Below, piece after piece: positions 1-10,045 of a DNA stretch of 64,000 nt. The notes under the pieces are model-generated. The model saw nothing but the letters and a program-made list of their open reading frames with translations. It had not been told where the DNA came from and searched no databases. Source of the stretch: Pogostemon cablin (Eukaryota > Streptophyta > Magnoliopsida > Lamiales > Lamiaceae); the NCBI GenBank assembly GCA_023678885.1, contig CM042998.1, forward strand, positions 6,761,820 to 6,825,819, in the 5' to 3' direction. The stretch's first letter is position 1; every line of letters begins with the position of its first letter. Made by a program: the position numbers and the translations under genes.

Positions 1-90
1 ACCTTTAAAATTTTTTGAAGAATCACGCAGGATCTTAATTATTAAAATATAATAATATTGTTTCAAATCTCAGAGAATCATAAATAGGGT

Positions 91-103
91 GACTCTGATA
101 CCA
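91..103 (-). promoter_or_regulatory. Primer-binding site of a minus-strand LTR element
   Basis: On the minus strand this reads TGGTATCAGAGTC, the usual plant primer site complementary to the 3' end of initiator tRNA-Met. It lies 2 nt beyond the LTR end at 106, as expected for a retrotransposon running right to left. The element interior continues off the left edge of the window. Confidence 0.7.
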
Positions 104-105
104 CT

Positions 106-566
106 TGTAGGAAATTAATCCTTAAACCTTAACCCTATTATGAATTAACCGAGATCTTAAATGTAAATCGGAAGCATACTTCGGATCCATTGAGTCCTCT
201 AGGCGGAACACGAACTCGGGATCAGTGATTTTATGGCCTTCCTCAACTAAGCCTCTTTATTCCTTATGAGACTGCAGTAATCCCCCCCGATGGGGAGAAG
301 GAAAGACAATGTGCGGCTTAGTGTTTAGGGGACCATAACCTGGGAGCCTTTATATACTACTTGACTAGACCACTCATAATCACCTAATCTCGTAGTATTG
401 TGTATCTATTCATTTGACCCATATTAATTATTATTATAGCCCATGAACTTTTAATCTTAATTGGATCACTTAATTAAGTCCATAAAATAATTGAATAACT
501 AATATAATTGCATAACAATATATTGCCCACAATTAGATTATAATGAAAATTAATAAATTTCCAACA
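106..566 (-). mobile_element. 5' LTR of a minus-strand LTR retrotransposon, probably Copia
   Basis: On the minus strand the LTR begins TGTTGGAAATTTATT and ends ATTAATTTCCTACA, so its ends are short inverted repeats of TGT(T/A)GGAAAT. The length is 461 bp. A tRNA-Met primer site follows directly. Only this LTR and about 90 bp of interior lie in the window, so the family rests on LTR form and primer alone; Copia is inferred. Confidence 0.6.
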
Positions 567-654
567 TCACAAAGATATTTTCTCTGAGTTTTCCTTGGAC
601 CATCAGGTACATGTGTTGATCCGATCGATATATCTTTTTGTTTATATATATATC

Positions 655-975
655 CTTGTAAATCCTGTGGTCTCCTTTAGGATAGACCAAATTCAATTTC
701 AGTCTTAAGGATTGGTAATTTCTCAAAAATGATCCTTCGGTGTCCGAAATTAGTCCTTTTAGTCCACTTTTAGTCATTTTCTCGCCGGAATTTACTATTT
801 TTCACTGGAAAATCACCGGATTTCGGTGAGAAATGTACCAAAAGTTGACTGAAAATGACCAAAAGTGGACTAAAATGATTAATTTCGAACACCGGAGCAC
901 CACTTTTGAAAAATTGCCAATCCTTAGGATTGAAATTGGATTTGACCTATCCTAAAGGATCAAAATTGATATTTT
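655..975. repeat. Foldback MITE-like palindrome
   Basis: The two halves are inverted copies. Words such as 'tcctttaggatagacc', 'aagtggactaaaa' and 'caatcctta' on one side recur as reverse complements on the other, meeting near 805. No coding potential. It lies just upstream of the terpene synthase remnant, where exon 1 would be expected. Confidence 0.6.
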
Positions 976-1063
976 CCCAATCTAAATACCCTAGCAATAC
1001 AAAGGGTACATAGGATTGGAGGGGATCACAAGGTTTAAACCGTGAACCCAATTTACACAGTTT

Positions 1064-1066
<3 letters not shown>

Positions 1067-1154
<88 letters not shown>
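1067..1154. repeat. (TA)n microsatellite
   Basis: About 44 uninterrupted TA units end 56 bp before the first recognisable exon of the terpene synthase remnant. The missing first exon may have been lost at or beyond this repeat. The apparent Tyr-Ile ORF across it is a repeat artefact. Confidence 0.95.
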
Positions 1155-1156
<2 letters not shown>

Positions 1157-1210
1157 TTAAGTTTGATTATGTAAATAATGCTTAAATTTTGAGATGACAT
1201 ATATAAGTAG

Positions 1211-1463
1211 CTTCAGAAGCAGTACGCACAAGGAATTGAAGGCTTGAAGAAAGAAGCAAGCGGCATGTTGATGGCTGCAACATCTGCCAAACTGATGATA
1301 TTAATTGACACAGTCGAGCGTCTGGGATTGGCATATCATTTGCAAAGAGAGATGAAAGAGAAAATCCAAGAAATATACGAGCAGGAAGATGGTGACTATG
1401 ATTTGTTCACCACTGCGCTTTGTTTTCATCTGCTCAGGCAGCATCAACACCATGTTTCCTGCT
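1211..1463 (+). pseudogene. TPS remnant, exon 2
   Basis: An AG acceptor precedes the CTT at 1211 and a GT donor follows 1463. The 253-nt exon is open throughout and encodes the alpha-helical N-terminal segment, including 'LIDTVERLGLAYH', a TPS hallmark. It ends in phase 1 and joins exon 3 as 'VSC-C-VFDKF'. Confidence 0.85.
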
Positions 1464-1818
1464 GTACGTTGTTTAATACTCTCTACATCCTAAATTTATC
1501 TTCACGTTTACTGCAGATATGGTTTAAAAAAAATCACTTTTTGTCTTATTTTGGGATAAGATGATATTTTTGGGTAATAAATAAATGATAAAGTATATTA
1601 TGTATGTTAAAAAGGTGATGATAAATTTGAAATTAAAGTATATTAGAGGAATATTAGTTAGTTGTTTTTTCCTTTTAAAAATGTGTGAAGTTGAATTTGT
1701 AACGGACCAAAACGGAAAGTATGGAGTTGAAGTTGGGACGGGAGAAGTATAATGTACCCTTTTTGCAATTCAACTTAATTATGTCATGAATGGATGCATG
1801 CATAGTGTGTTGGAACAG

Positions 1819-2197
1819 GTGTGTTTGATAAGTTTATGAGCAAGGAGGGCAAGTTTGAGGAAGGGTTGATAGGTGATGTGGAGGGACTACTTAGTCTGTA
1901 TGATGCAGCCTACCTGCAGATCCATGGGGAACACATCTTGCAAGAAGCCTTAACATTTACGACCCATCATTTAACTCGAATCACGCCACAATTAGACGAT
2001 CACTCTCCCCTTAAACTCAAATTGAATCGAGATTTGGAGTATCCGCTTCATTGAGAGGTCCCCATCATTCATGCACACTTTTTCATCTCCGTTTATGAGA
2101 GGGATGACTCCAGGGATGAACTGTTTCTCAAACTCGCTAAATTGAACTTCAATTTTCTGCAGAATATGTAAAAGAATGAGCTTTCTCAACTCTCCAT
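1819..2197 (+). pseudogene. TPS remnant, exon 3 with two stops
   Basis: This 379-nt exon lies between an AG acceptor and a GT donor (2198). It reads 'VFDKFMSKEGKFEEGL', 'GLLSLYDAAYLQIHGE', then a TGA stop at 2052-2054, then 'SVYERDDSRDELFLKLAKLNFN', and a TAA at 2169-2171 where the family usually has a Lys or Tyr codon. The last exon base looks like G to T, turning the usual Arg before the WW pair into Ile. Confidence 0.85.
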
Positions 2198-2383
2198 GTA
2201 ACTTTCCTTCTTTTATGTGTCCCAAATATATATTTGGAAAAATATCATCGGTTGATACTCCCTCATCCCGTAGAAATATTTACACTTTTTGCATGGGGAT
2301 TAAGGAATATAGTATTTTAATATGTATTGGGTCGTAAGAGAAATAATATTTTAATATATAGTGGGTAGTTGTATCAGTGTAGT

Positions 2384-2712
2384 GTTGGGGATAAATAATG
2401 ATTTGGTCCCATAACTTTCCTTATGGTCCTTTTTGTCCCAAAAAAGATAAGTTTGCCAAATTAGTCCCACCGGTGAAGAAATAGAGCCAAAATGTGTTCT
2501 ATTTTTACTGGAAACAGGTGACATCGCCGGAAAATGGCACGTGATTGTCACATGATGGCAGGAATTTTCCGGTGATGTCACCATTTTCATGCGAAAATAG
2601 GACGTATTTTGCCCTAATTCTTCACCGATGGGACTAATTTGACAAACTTATATTTTTTGGGACTAAAAAGGACCATGAGAAAAGTTATGGGACCAAATCA
2701 GTATTTACCCCG
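2384..2712. mobile_element. Palindromic MITE with GATTTGGTCCC ends
   Basis: Long inverted arms: 'atttggtcccataactttcc' at the left returns as its complement at 2680-2700, and 'ggtcctttttgtccc' likewise. The centre is near 2548. Nested inside the Stowaway-like element. The superfamily is not clear from the ends. Confidence 0.6.
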
Positions 2713-2721
2713 TAGTTTCGT

Positions 2722-2921
2722 GCTGTCCAGATCTCCTGTTATATTTTGGTGTTACATCTCCTGTTACAAACCTTTGGATGATTGACACGTATGATAGACA
2801 ATCTATACCCTAACAATCAACCCTAAGGGGATAGGTTGAGATTTTACTCTCCACATACGTGTCACTCATCTAACGCATGTAACAGGAGATATAACACTAA
2901 AATGTAACATGACATCTAAGG
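2722..2921. repeat. Short inverted-repeat element (ATCTCCTGTTA ends)
   Basis: 'atctcctgttatattttggtgttac' at 2732 returns inverted near 2880-2912 ('gtaacaggagatataac' followed by 'actaaaatgtaac'). Non-coding. The second passenger in the same intronic MITE. Confidence 0.5.
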
Positions 2922-3345
2922 TGAGTGTTGTGGGCCCATGAATATATTTAAACGTTTTGTGTTGGTCTTATTTATTATAAAGAGAATGTAAACTTTTTTA
3001 TAGGACGTCCAAAATGGAAATGCATATACATTTCCATTGGATGAAGGAAGTATCAATTTTTAATCAATTTTTATTTGCAATTCTCAATTTTTATTTTATT
3101 TTTGTCCAAATTTAGTCTGTTAATAAAATTTAGTCATTTTTGTCCAAATCTTGAACCAAAATAAGACAAATTATAACATAAAGGACTAAATGTTGACAAA
3201 AAAGGTAAAAATTGAAAATAAAAGATCAAAATTGAGAATTTTAAATAAAAAAAGATTAAAATTAGAATCGGTCATACATAAACTATGAATTTGAATATTT
3301 TCTCCATATATTGCATATATAGTTAATCAATCTCCTTTTTTGAAG

Positions 3346-3564
3346 ATGGTGGAACGAATTTGATCTGAATTCAAAACTTCCACACATAAGAGATTTCTTG
3401 GGGGTGTCCTATCTTTTTGCGGTGGGTCATCATTTTGAACCTCAGTATTGCGATGTTCGAATAGCCATTACCAAAGCCACACAAATGATTGTAGTGTTAG
3501 ATGATACATACGATAATTATGCTACTTTTAGAGAAGCTCAACTTTTCACTCAAACTCTAGAAAG
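3346..3564 (+). pseudogene. TPS remnant, exon 4 with the DDxxD motif
   Basis: 219 nt, opening with the TPS 'RWWNEFDL' join, then 'HHFEPQYCDVRIAITKATQM', and the Mg2+-binding DDTYD at 3500-3514. The reading frame is open. The donor that should follow AAG at 3564 reads GA instead of GT, so normal splicing is lost. Confidence 0.9.
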
Positions 3565-3639
3565 GAGTCGAATTCACTCTCTATTCAAACGTTAAATTTT
3601 ACTAAGACCAACAATTAACATACATATCTTCTCTTTCAG

Positions 3640-3778
3640 GTGGAACTTAAATGAAATTGATAACCTCCCTGATGAACATTTGAAAATCGGTTATCGTTTT
3701 CTTTTGGGTGCGTATGAAGAATTAGAAGATCTTGCTATAAAAGAACAGAAATTTGCAATTGCTTACTTCAAAGAGTCG
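3640..3778 (+). pseudogene. TPS remnant, exon 5
   Basis: 139 nt between a CAG acceptor and a GT donor. It reads 'WNLNEIDNLPDEHLKIGYRF' and 'LLGAYEELEDLAIKEQ', the helix block after the DDxxD exon. Open in frame, but too short for a simple ORF scan. Confidence 0.85.
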
Positions 3779-3819
3779 GTGAGGGCATAATACATATATA
3801 CATGGTTCTAACTTACATG

Positions 3820-4560
3820 CAGGGGCGGCCCTAGGGCGGTGCCGGAGGTGCTGCCGCACAGGGCCCCACCCTGACGAGGGCTTCCAATTTTTTTATTATA
3901 TTTATATGTATTTAATAATTTATATATTTTAAAGTGGAAGTATAAACTAATTTATTTAGTAATTCAATTGGTAAATGCTTCCATTTGCTTCTGATTCACA
4001 CGGGATCGAATGCAGGCGCCAACACCCGTGTTCCTTTAATTAATCGAGTGTATTTTTGCCATTGCTAACAAGTAACATGCAAGATTTTTTTCCTGTAATT
4101 TTTAACTTAATTTTTTTAATTATTTTCTTTTTCATTAAGTAATAATCATATTTTTTAAATATTTATTTATTTATATTTATATTAATTATTTTTTGAAGTA
4201 GATTACACCATCACAATTAAGATAATTTGTTCTATAAAATATTTTTTTATTTTTTTAATACATTCTCTTGAATATCCTCCTGATCTTTTTATTTATTTAT
4301 TTATTTTTTATATCAGAAGATCAAATTTTCATAGTAAATTTCATATAAATTTTATAAAAATATTAATGAATTTTTCTTATTTGATGTGTTATATCACATA
4401 TAATCATGTGACTTTTTTTTATTATTGTATGTCTACCTAATATGTTTAATTGTATATTTATATTAATATTACGATTTTATTATTATCTTTATACGATAGA
4501 TAAAAATAAGAGGCTTAAAAAAATTTCGCACCCGGCCCCTCAAATTAAAGGGCCGCCCTG
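3820..4560. mobile_element. Non-autonomous hAT element with perfect 8-bp target duplication
   Basis: The terminal inverted repeats are CAGGGGCGGCCC and GGGCCGCCCTG, typical of hAT. The 8-bp duplication CTTACATG flanks it exactly (3812-3819 and 4561-4568). The 741-bp interior is AT-rich with no transposase. Inserted in the intron after exon 5 of the terpene synthase remnant. Confidence 0.9.
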
Positions 4561-4575
4561 CTTACATGAAGTATG

Positions 4576-5059
4576 TACACTCTCCATTCCGTGTTAAAAT
4601 TTACGTTTATTTTTTGCACGTATATTAAGAGATATAAATTTTAATAGATATATAGTGGGTTGAGAAATACTCTCCCTCCATCCACCGTCAATCTATCCAT
4701 TTGCTTTTTTGCACGTGGATTAAGGAGTATTATTATTTTATGTGTAATGGGTAATTGTATTAGTGGAGGGTGTGAGTCCATGTTTTAATTGTATTAGTGA
4801 GGATGTGGTTCCCATATACTAAAAGGAAAAATTGATAGATTAAGGGTGGACGACCCAAAATGGTAAAATTGATAGATTAAGGATGGATGAATGGAGTATA
4901 ATATTTAATATTTAGTGGGTAGTTATATTAGTGTTGTGCAGACTATATAAAATAATTAATTGTTGTGTGTGGTCCACTTGACAAAAAAGGAAAATGTAAA
5001 CCTTAATTGTGACAAATAAAATGTAAAAAGTAAACATTGACGTGGGACTGAGGGAGTAT
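4576..5059. mobile_element. Stowaway-like MITE with another inside (4668-4899)
   Basis: The outer ends are TACACTCTCCATTCCGTG and its diverged complement at 5041-5059. A second element starting TACTCTCCCTCCATCC at 4668 and ending ATGGAGTA at 4899 lies inside it. Both share the MITE words 'gcacgt..attaag' and 'agtgggtagtt'. Intronic, between exons 5 and 6. Confidence 0.65.
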
Positions 5060-5219
5060 ACTTTAATTGATTAAGGAGTTTAAAACATCATCTGATGTCT
5101 TTTTACTTTATTCGAAAAGGTCCAAAATAATTAGGTCATTCAATTTTGTCTCAACATTTCAGTTTTGTTCAGATTTTATCTCCAAATAATACTCATTTTA
5201 TTACCAATTTTTATGTATT

Positions 5220-5446
5220 AATTGTAAAAAAAAAAATTACGAACTTTACTTCTATTGCAAATTAATCCCCATTTTTGAGAAATTGCAAAAAAAATCACAA
5301 CCTTTAAGTATTGTTGCAAAAAAAAACCAAAAAATTGGTTTTTTTTGCAACAATACTTAAAGGTTGTGATTTTTATTGCAATTTCTCAAAAGTGATGATT
5401 AATTTGCAATAAGAGTAAAATTCGTTATTTTTTTTGCAATTAACTC
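5220..5446. mobile_element. Perfect foldback MITE next to exon 6
   Basis: Near-perfect palindrome with arms of about 110 bp centred near 5335: 'gcaacaatacttaaaggttg' at the right is the complement of the left arm, and 'ttgcaatttctcaaaa' pairs likewise. It ends about 20 bp before the exon 6 acceptor, so it would crowd the branch site. Related arm sequence occurs near 36306-36430 and 45570-45650. Confidence 0.75.
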
Positions 5447-5467
5447 AATTTTTATTGGCATGATCAG

Positions 5468-5696
5468 TTGAAGGAGAGTGCAACAGAAGTGGGTTATGAC
5501 GAGGCAACTTCCTTTATTTGATGAGTATGCAAAGAATTCTGAGATTACTAGTGGCGTCTACTATATACTCACTTCTGCTTTCCCATTCGTGATATCTAAC
5601 AATGAAGAAACAAGTGATTGGTTGGCGAGTCGGCCTCGTATCGGCGTAGCCACTACCATGATTACGCGATTCTGTAATGACTTGGGTAGCCACCAA
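5468..5696 (+). pseudogene. TPS remnant, exon 6, 20 nt short
   Basis: Acceptor CAG at 5465-5467 and donor GT at 5697. The C-terminal part reads 'LPLFDEYAKNSEITSGVYYI', 'NNEETSDWLASRPRIG' and 'ITRFCNDLGSHQ', the first half of the NSE/DTE motif. The exon is 229 nt against the usual 249, and the loss near its 5' end breaks the frame. Confidence 0.85.
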
Positions 5697-5897
5697 GTAA
5701 GCTTGCTACTTGATCCATTAATGAGTTCGTTTTTATCTATCTACGCCTCCAGGGCATAGTTCGAATGATATGGGGAGGGTGAAAAGACTTTCCAATTGAA
5801 CTGACAGTTGTATGGTGGAATTCGAAATCCTGCCTTTGTTGTGATTTAACCCTTGCAAGCACACTAAAACAGTGAATCATTTCTATAAACCACTTGA

Positions 5898-6292
5898 AGA
5901 TAAAGGTGTCAAAATGGGTTCGACCCACGCCGCCCACCAAAACCGCATAAAACCCGCCGCACACAATAGCCCAATCTGTAAATGGCCCACCCCATCAATA
6001 AACCGTCAAATTTATTTTAAAAAAATAATTTGTTTTTATAATTATATTTTTAGTTTTCGTCAATTAGATAATTTTGATATCCTATTTTAATATTTTTATT
6101 TTATTTTATTTTTTTATAAACTTTACATAAAAAATGTAAAAACACGATTGGGCTCGCTTGGGCCAATCCCCCCTGCACCACCAAAACCCGCCCCACCAAT
6201 TGTCTCAACCCATATAGGCCCGTCCCATTTTAACCCACATAATGGTGGGTTGTGGGTCAACCCAATCCACCAATCCATTTTAACAACTCTAC
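5898..6292. mobile_element. hAT-like MITE between exons 6 and 7
   Basis: The ends are inverted ('aaggtgtcaaaatgggtt' at the left; 'aatccattttaacaactct' at the right), with C-rich GACCCA/TGGGTC words near both ends. A probable 8-bp duplication starts ACTTGA on both sides with the last two bases changed. No coding content. Confidence 0.55.
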
Positions 6293-6428
6293 TTGATACA
6301 CGATTCTGTAATTTACCTCCTCAATTAATCCTTAGAGCAAAGGGTAGTGGGGACCCTAATGGTGGGTATACCATTTATTTTATTCGATCAACTGATCTAT
6401 TGGCATGTTTAATTGCATTAATTTGCAG

Positions 6429-6728
6429 CTTGAGAGCAAGGGAGGGAAAATGTTGACTGTTGTGGACTGCTACATGAAACAACACGGTGTGTCGAAGCAA
6501 GACGCTCTATCGAAATTCAGACAAAAGAGTGAGGATGCATGGAAGAATTTCAACACAGAATGGATTAACAGCGGTCGTTTCCCAAAGGAGCTGGTGGTCA
6601 TGTTTCTCAACTTTGCGAGGTTGATGGATACCTTCTACAAACACGAGTAAGATGCATTTACTAATCCTAGATACATGGTTGGACCCTATATTAAATCTCT
6701 GTTTCTCGTTCCACCCTACTCCGTGTAG
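6429..6728 (+). pseudogene. TPS remnant, last exon with early stop
   Basis: Starts after a TTGCAG acceptor with 'LESKGGK', which completes the NSE/DTE motif with its Glu. It continues 'DCYMKQHGVSKQDALSKFRQ' to 'FARLMDTFYKHE' and TAA at 6648-6650. The same frame goes on with the family-like tail 'DAFTNPRYMVGPYIKSLF' to TAG at 6726-6728, so the TAA is a gained stop about 25 codons early. Confidence 0.85.
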
Positions 6729-6989
6729 CCTGCAGTCATTCGATCTGAATGCTACATGAAGAACATAAGCTAGATGATAGAACAAAAAAACCTAGGATGT
6801 AGAAGATCATACCATGATTGATTCAGCAGATTTTGATTCATGTAGAAATCTTGCCATGTGGTACTTCATTGTACCATATATATAAGAACCATCTATATAG
6901 ATATCATCATCTACATCCAGCCGTATACTTTGGAAGAAGCTTGTACAGTTTGTGGAGTCTCACTCTCATCTCTACTACCTACGTGTCTG

Positions 6990-8437
6990 TGATCAATGTG
7001 AAATTCACCTAGGTTTTAAGTGGATTTTGGTGGTTTTAATTCAATAATTGAGCATGATTTTAATAAAAATACTATTAATTGCTTGATTATTTGGAGAAAA
7101 GTATTTTTATTTATTTTTGCAGAAAAATGGGTGATTTTGATAAAAATGGATTCTACAAGTGAAGAGGAAGATGTGGGAGAAAACGAACTTCGATTTGGAG
7201 TTGAAACGAGTAAGAACGGGCCAAAGGAAAATTTGCTATAAATTCCATTTTTGTCCCATGAGCTAAATTATCCCACATTGATTACCTACCACAAATTTCT
7301 CTCACTCTACCACTACATGAACCCACTTGTCCCACATTGGAAACTCACTCAAATTTCTCTCACCCTTACTACTATAAATACCTTCTTCCATGAAAGCCAT
7401 CATGGAACAATTCTCCACCCATTAAATTCAATTAAATTGAATCACTCCAAGATTCAATAGTTGAGAGGGCTTTTAAGTAAGATCTCCATAGTTGAGATTC
7501 CTCCCTCTTTCGGGGCGAGAGATTCGTAGTTTTAAATATTTTTCCAGATTAGAAATTTATTTGCTTTCCAAGAAGATGGGGACACCAAGGAAAGGATGAG
7601 CATGGTGGATGTAAAAACTTCATTCGGTGAAATCTAATCCTACTTATTATCTTTTTATTTTTTATGTTTTGGATGTTTAAGTGATGTTTAGATTATGGAT
7701 TAATTTGTGTTATTATTGAAATTGTGATCCCGGCTTTGATTAATTTCATTTATGGATGCTTAATTGCTTAATCTATATGTTTGATTTGTGTGGTTAATTA
7801 TCTAGTGCATGTGGTTAGAACGAGAGTTCAATTACGTGTCTTAGGAATTAATTGAATCATTTCATCATGTGACTTATGTGGATTAATGTGGGAAGAGTTG
7901 TAGATGACCTTTCATTTTTAGAACTACATAAGTGGACACTAGAGAGGTTAGATCGAGAGGTCAATTAATCTAGTGAAGGGAACCCAACCTTAGTGAATTC
8001 ATAGTACCTAGAAAGGGAATATTACCTATGATTTAGTACCTTTTAGAGAACTCATACGTGTAATTAGTACCTATTGGGAGGTGTTCGCTATGGTATCGAT
8101 CTTATGTGCTATTTTGGGGTCTTTGTAAGGGCCTACATCTTCTTCATCTCGAGAGAGAGTTTAGGTGAAATTTGTGATCGCTCTTACTATGATAGCTTAA
8201 ATTGAGAGGTAATTAGATGTGTTACATGATTGATTCATTTGAAGTGCATCATGAGAACTTCCTTTGCATTGAAAATTCCAAAAATATTGTAATTAGTTTC
8301 TTTTCTTGTTTTTATTATCCTCCCTTCTCGGTCGTCCCTAACTAATACGAGACTATAACTTGAAGGCCACGAATTCTAAATTCTCTGTGGTTCGATAAAT
8401 TCTTTAATTGATCATCCCAACTATATACGACCAATCA
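6990..8437 (+). repeat. 5' LTR of the 6990-11492 element
   Basis: Starts TGATCAATGTGAAATTC and ends ACGACCAATCA. Contains a TATAAATA promoter box near 7372. Short ORFs inside it are not genes. Confidence 0.9.
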
Positions 8438-8439
8438 AA

Positions 8440-8457
8440 TGGTGCCGTTGCCGGGGA
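8440..8457 (+). promoter_or_regulatory. Primer-binding site, Athila type
   Basis: TGGTGCCGTTGCCGGGGA differs by one base from the motif at 38319, TGGCGCCGTTGCCGGGGA. This motif is characteristic of Athila-type Ty3/Gypsy elements (tRNA-Asp is the primer I recall for that group). It starts 3 nt after the LTR. Confidence 0.8.
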
Positions 8458-10008
8458 ATTTAGTTGTATTTGTGACTTTGGGTTTCGTTGAGTGTTAGGA
8501 TAGGGGTATTTTTTTAATTTTATGGTTGTGTTTATAGGAACAAAAGCATGGTGCCACTGTATTGGTCTTGTAGAGCAAAGGAGTGGTGCAAATTGAGATA
8601 ACGAACACTTCTCAACTTAAAATCGACTTTGTCTAATTTAAGTTTGGGGGGATGTTGCTTTCGTTACTTGACTTTTCTATGGTTTGAATTATAAAAATTG
8701 CATCCATGAACTCCTACTTGATCATATTGCACCGGCGCACGTTTAAGTCCTTACTCTTTTCTTTGGCACACTTTTTCTCCTTTCTATGTTTTTGCTTTCA
8801 ATAAGGAGAAAATCTTTCTTAACTCTCTTGTGCTTCATTGTGAAAATTTTTGAGACTATGATATTTGGTTGAAACTTGTGATTTGATGGATTTTTGTTTG
8901 TGTACTTGTTGAGTTATGGTTTGTGCTTGTTTTGTGTTTCTTTCACTACTACAAGCCCGTGAGCTTTTTGAGCCTTTAAATCGTAATATCAAACGATTTT
9001 TCCTTTCTTGAGTGCATCATTCTTTTGTGTGCATTCTAGAACTTGCCATTGTGTCTTCTTGAAACTACATGTGTGTGACAATTGTTGGAAATGATTTAAG
9101 GCCATCTTTGTGTTGACGTCACTTAGCCAAATTTTAATCCTACCAAATAAAATTATTTCGTAGTTTGCCCCTTTGAGCTTATTATCCTTATTCTTTGGCA
9201 ACCTATAAATTTAGCCACTTTTATCCATATTTTATATCCTAATCACCTTTGTCGATTAGTAGAGGATTAATGGGGATGAAGTGGTTGAATTGAGCTTACA
9301 AGAGAGTTTGGAAAGAGAGAAATGGTGAAAGTGCAAGAAAAGAGGGAGAAAAGATGAAAAAGAAAAAAAATGGAGGTTGTGTGAAAAGAAAAAAAAATTG
9401 AGTGAAGCTTGTATAAAAGAAGCATAAAGGAGCTTTACTAGAAAAATGGAAAGAGAGCCCTTGAAGAAAAGAGAGAAGATACTCAAAAGTGGAAGAAAAG
9501 AAAATAAAGATTCATTAGTGTGTCGGATGGAAGATTACATTTTTCTTGAAGTGGAAAGAGAAAAAGAGAGATGAGAGTTGAAGTGATCAATCAACTTAAA
9601 TTCTCTACTAATCTTGAGCTTACTTTTCCTCAATATTTTCCTACCAAAGACCAAAGAGCCTACATTACAACCCCATTACACCTTTTTGATTCAATGATTA
9701 ACACATACAAGTGGTAGAGAGTTTAGACCTTTGGCAAGCATATGATAATGACATGCATTTGAATTAATTTTTGAGAGTATACACTTCTTCCATACACCCC
9801 TTGAGTGTGAGAGTGAAAAGCAAAATCAAGAGAGGAGTAGTGGAAGTCTCACTTGCTTGCATATTTCCTAAGCTTAACTTGTATACATTTAAATTGATGT
9901 CTTGTCGCTTGTCTTAATTGAATTGAAATAGCTTTGAAGTGACTCAATCTCATTGATATCTTGATTCAATTCTAGGTGAATTTTCCTCCTCGTTCTTTCT
10001 TTTCTTTC

Positions 10009-10027
10009 GTTGCTCGAGATGAGCAAC
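10009..10027 (+). ncRNA. Stem-loop upstream of 3' LTR (1 of 5)
   Basis: GTTGCTC-GAGAT-GAGCAAC: a perfect 7-bp stem with a 5-nt loop, ending 18 nt before the 3' LTR. The same structure sits in the same place in the other Athila-like elements here. It is a motif within element RNA, not a separate gene. Confidence 0.6.
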
Positions 10028-10045
10028 ACTTTAAGTTTGAGGGTT

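Larger units (their letters stand above)
2256..3052. mobile_element. Stowaway-like MITE split by further insertions
   Basis: The ends are inverted (TACTCCCTCATCCC at the left, a diverged complement at 3030-3052) and flanked by TA. The middle is split by palindromic elements at 2384-2712 and 2722-2921. It sits in the intron between exons 3 and 4 of the terpene synthase remnant. Confidence 0.6.
1211..6728 (+). pseudogene. Terpene synthase (TPS-a, sesquiterpene-type) pseudogene, exons 2-7
   Basis: Spliced segments match a class I plant terpene synthase, which ionises prenyl diphosphates (farnesyl diphosphate in the cytosol for TPS-a) to cyclic terpenes. Exon 4 (219 nt) and exon 5 (139 nt) have the lengths I know as usual for TPS-a genes. 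DDTYD (the DDxxD metal motif) is at 3500-3514, and NDLGSHQLE, a good NSE/DTE motif, spans the exon 6/7 junction. Exon 1 with RRx8W is absent. Lesions are TGA at 2052 and TAA at 2169 in exon 3, a GT to GA donor after exon 4, an exon 6 that is 20 nt short and shifts frame, and a TAA at 6648 before a tail that still reads family-like to 6728. The gene is dead as it stands. Its introns host at least seven MITE-like insertions. Confidence 0.85.
8438..10045 (+). other. Non-coding interior of the LARD
   Basis: Holds the primer site (8440-8457), then about 1.5 kb without an ORF. A block near 9040-9115 ('gaacttgcc', 'aaggccatctttg') matches the 3' non-coding region of the other Athila-like elements in this window, so the whole interior looks like the 3' spacer of a larger parent. 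It ends with the stem-loop (10009-10027) and the purine tract. Confidence 0.75.

Noticed and set aside
991..1200. ORFs of alternating Tyr-Ile over TA repeats (also 42014-42318)
   Set aside because: They are translations of (TA)n microsatellites and have no protein-like composition.
1211..6728. A working terpene synthase gene
   Set aside because: Two stops in exon 3, a lost donor, a frame-shifting 20-nt loss in exon 6, an early stop and no exon 1. Errors at this many places are not plausible sequencing mistakes.
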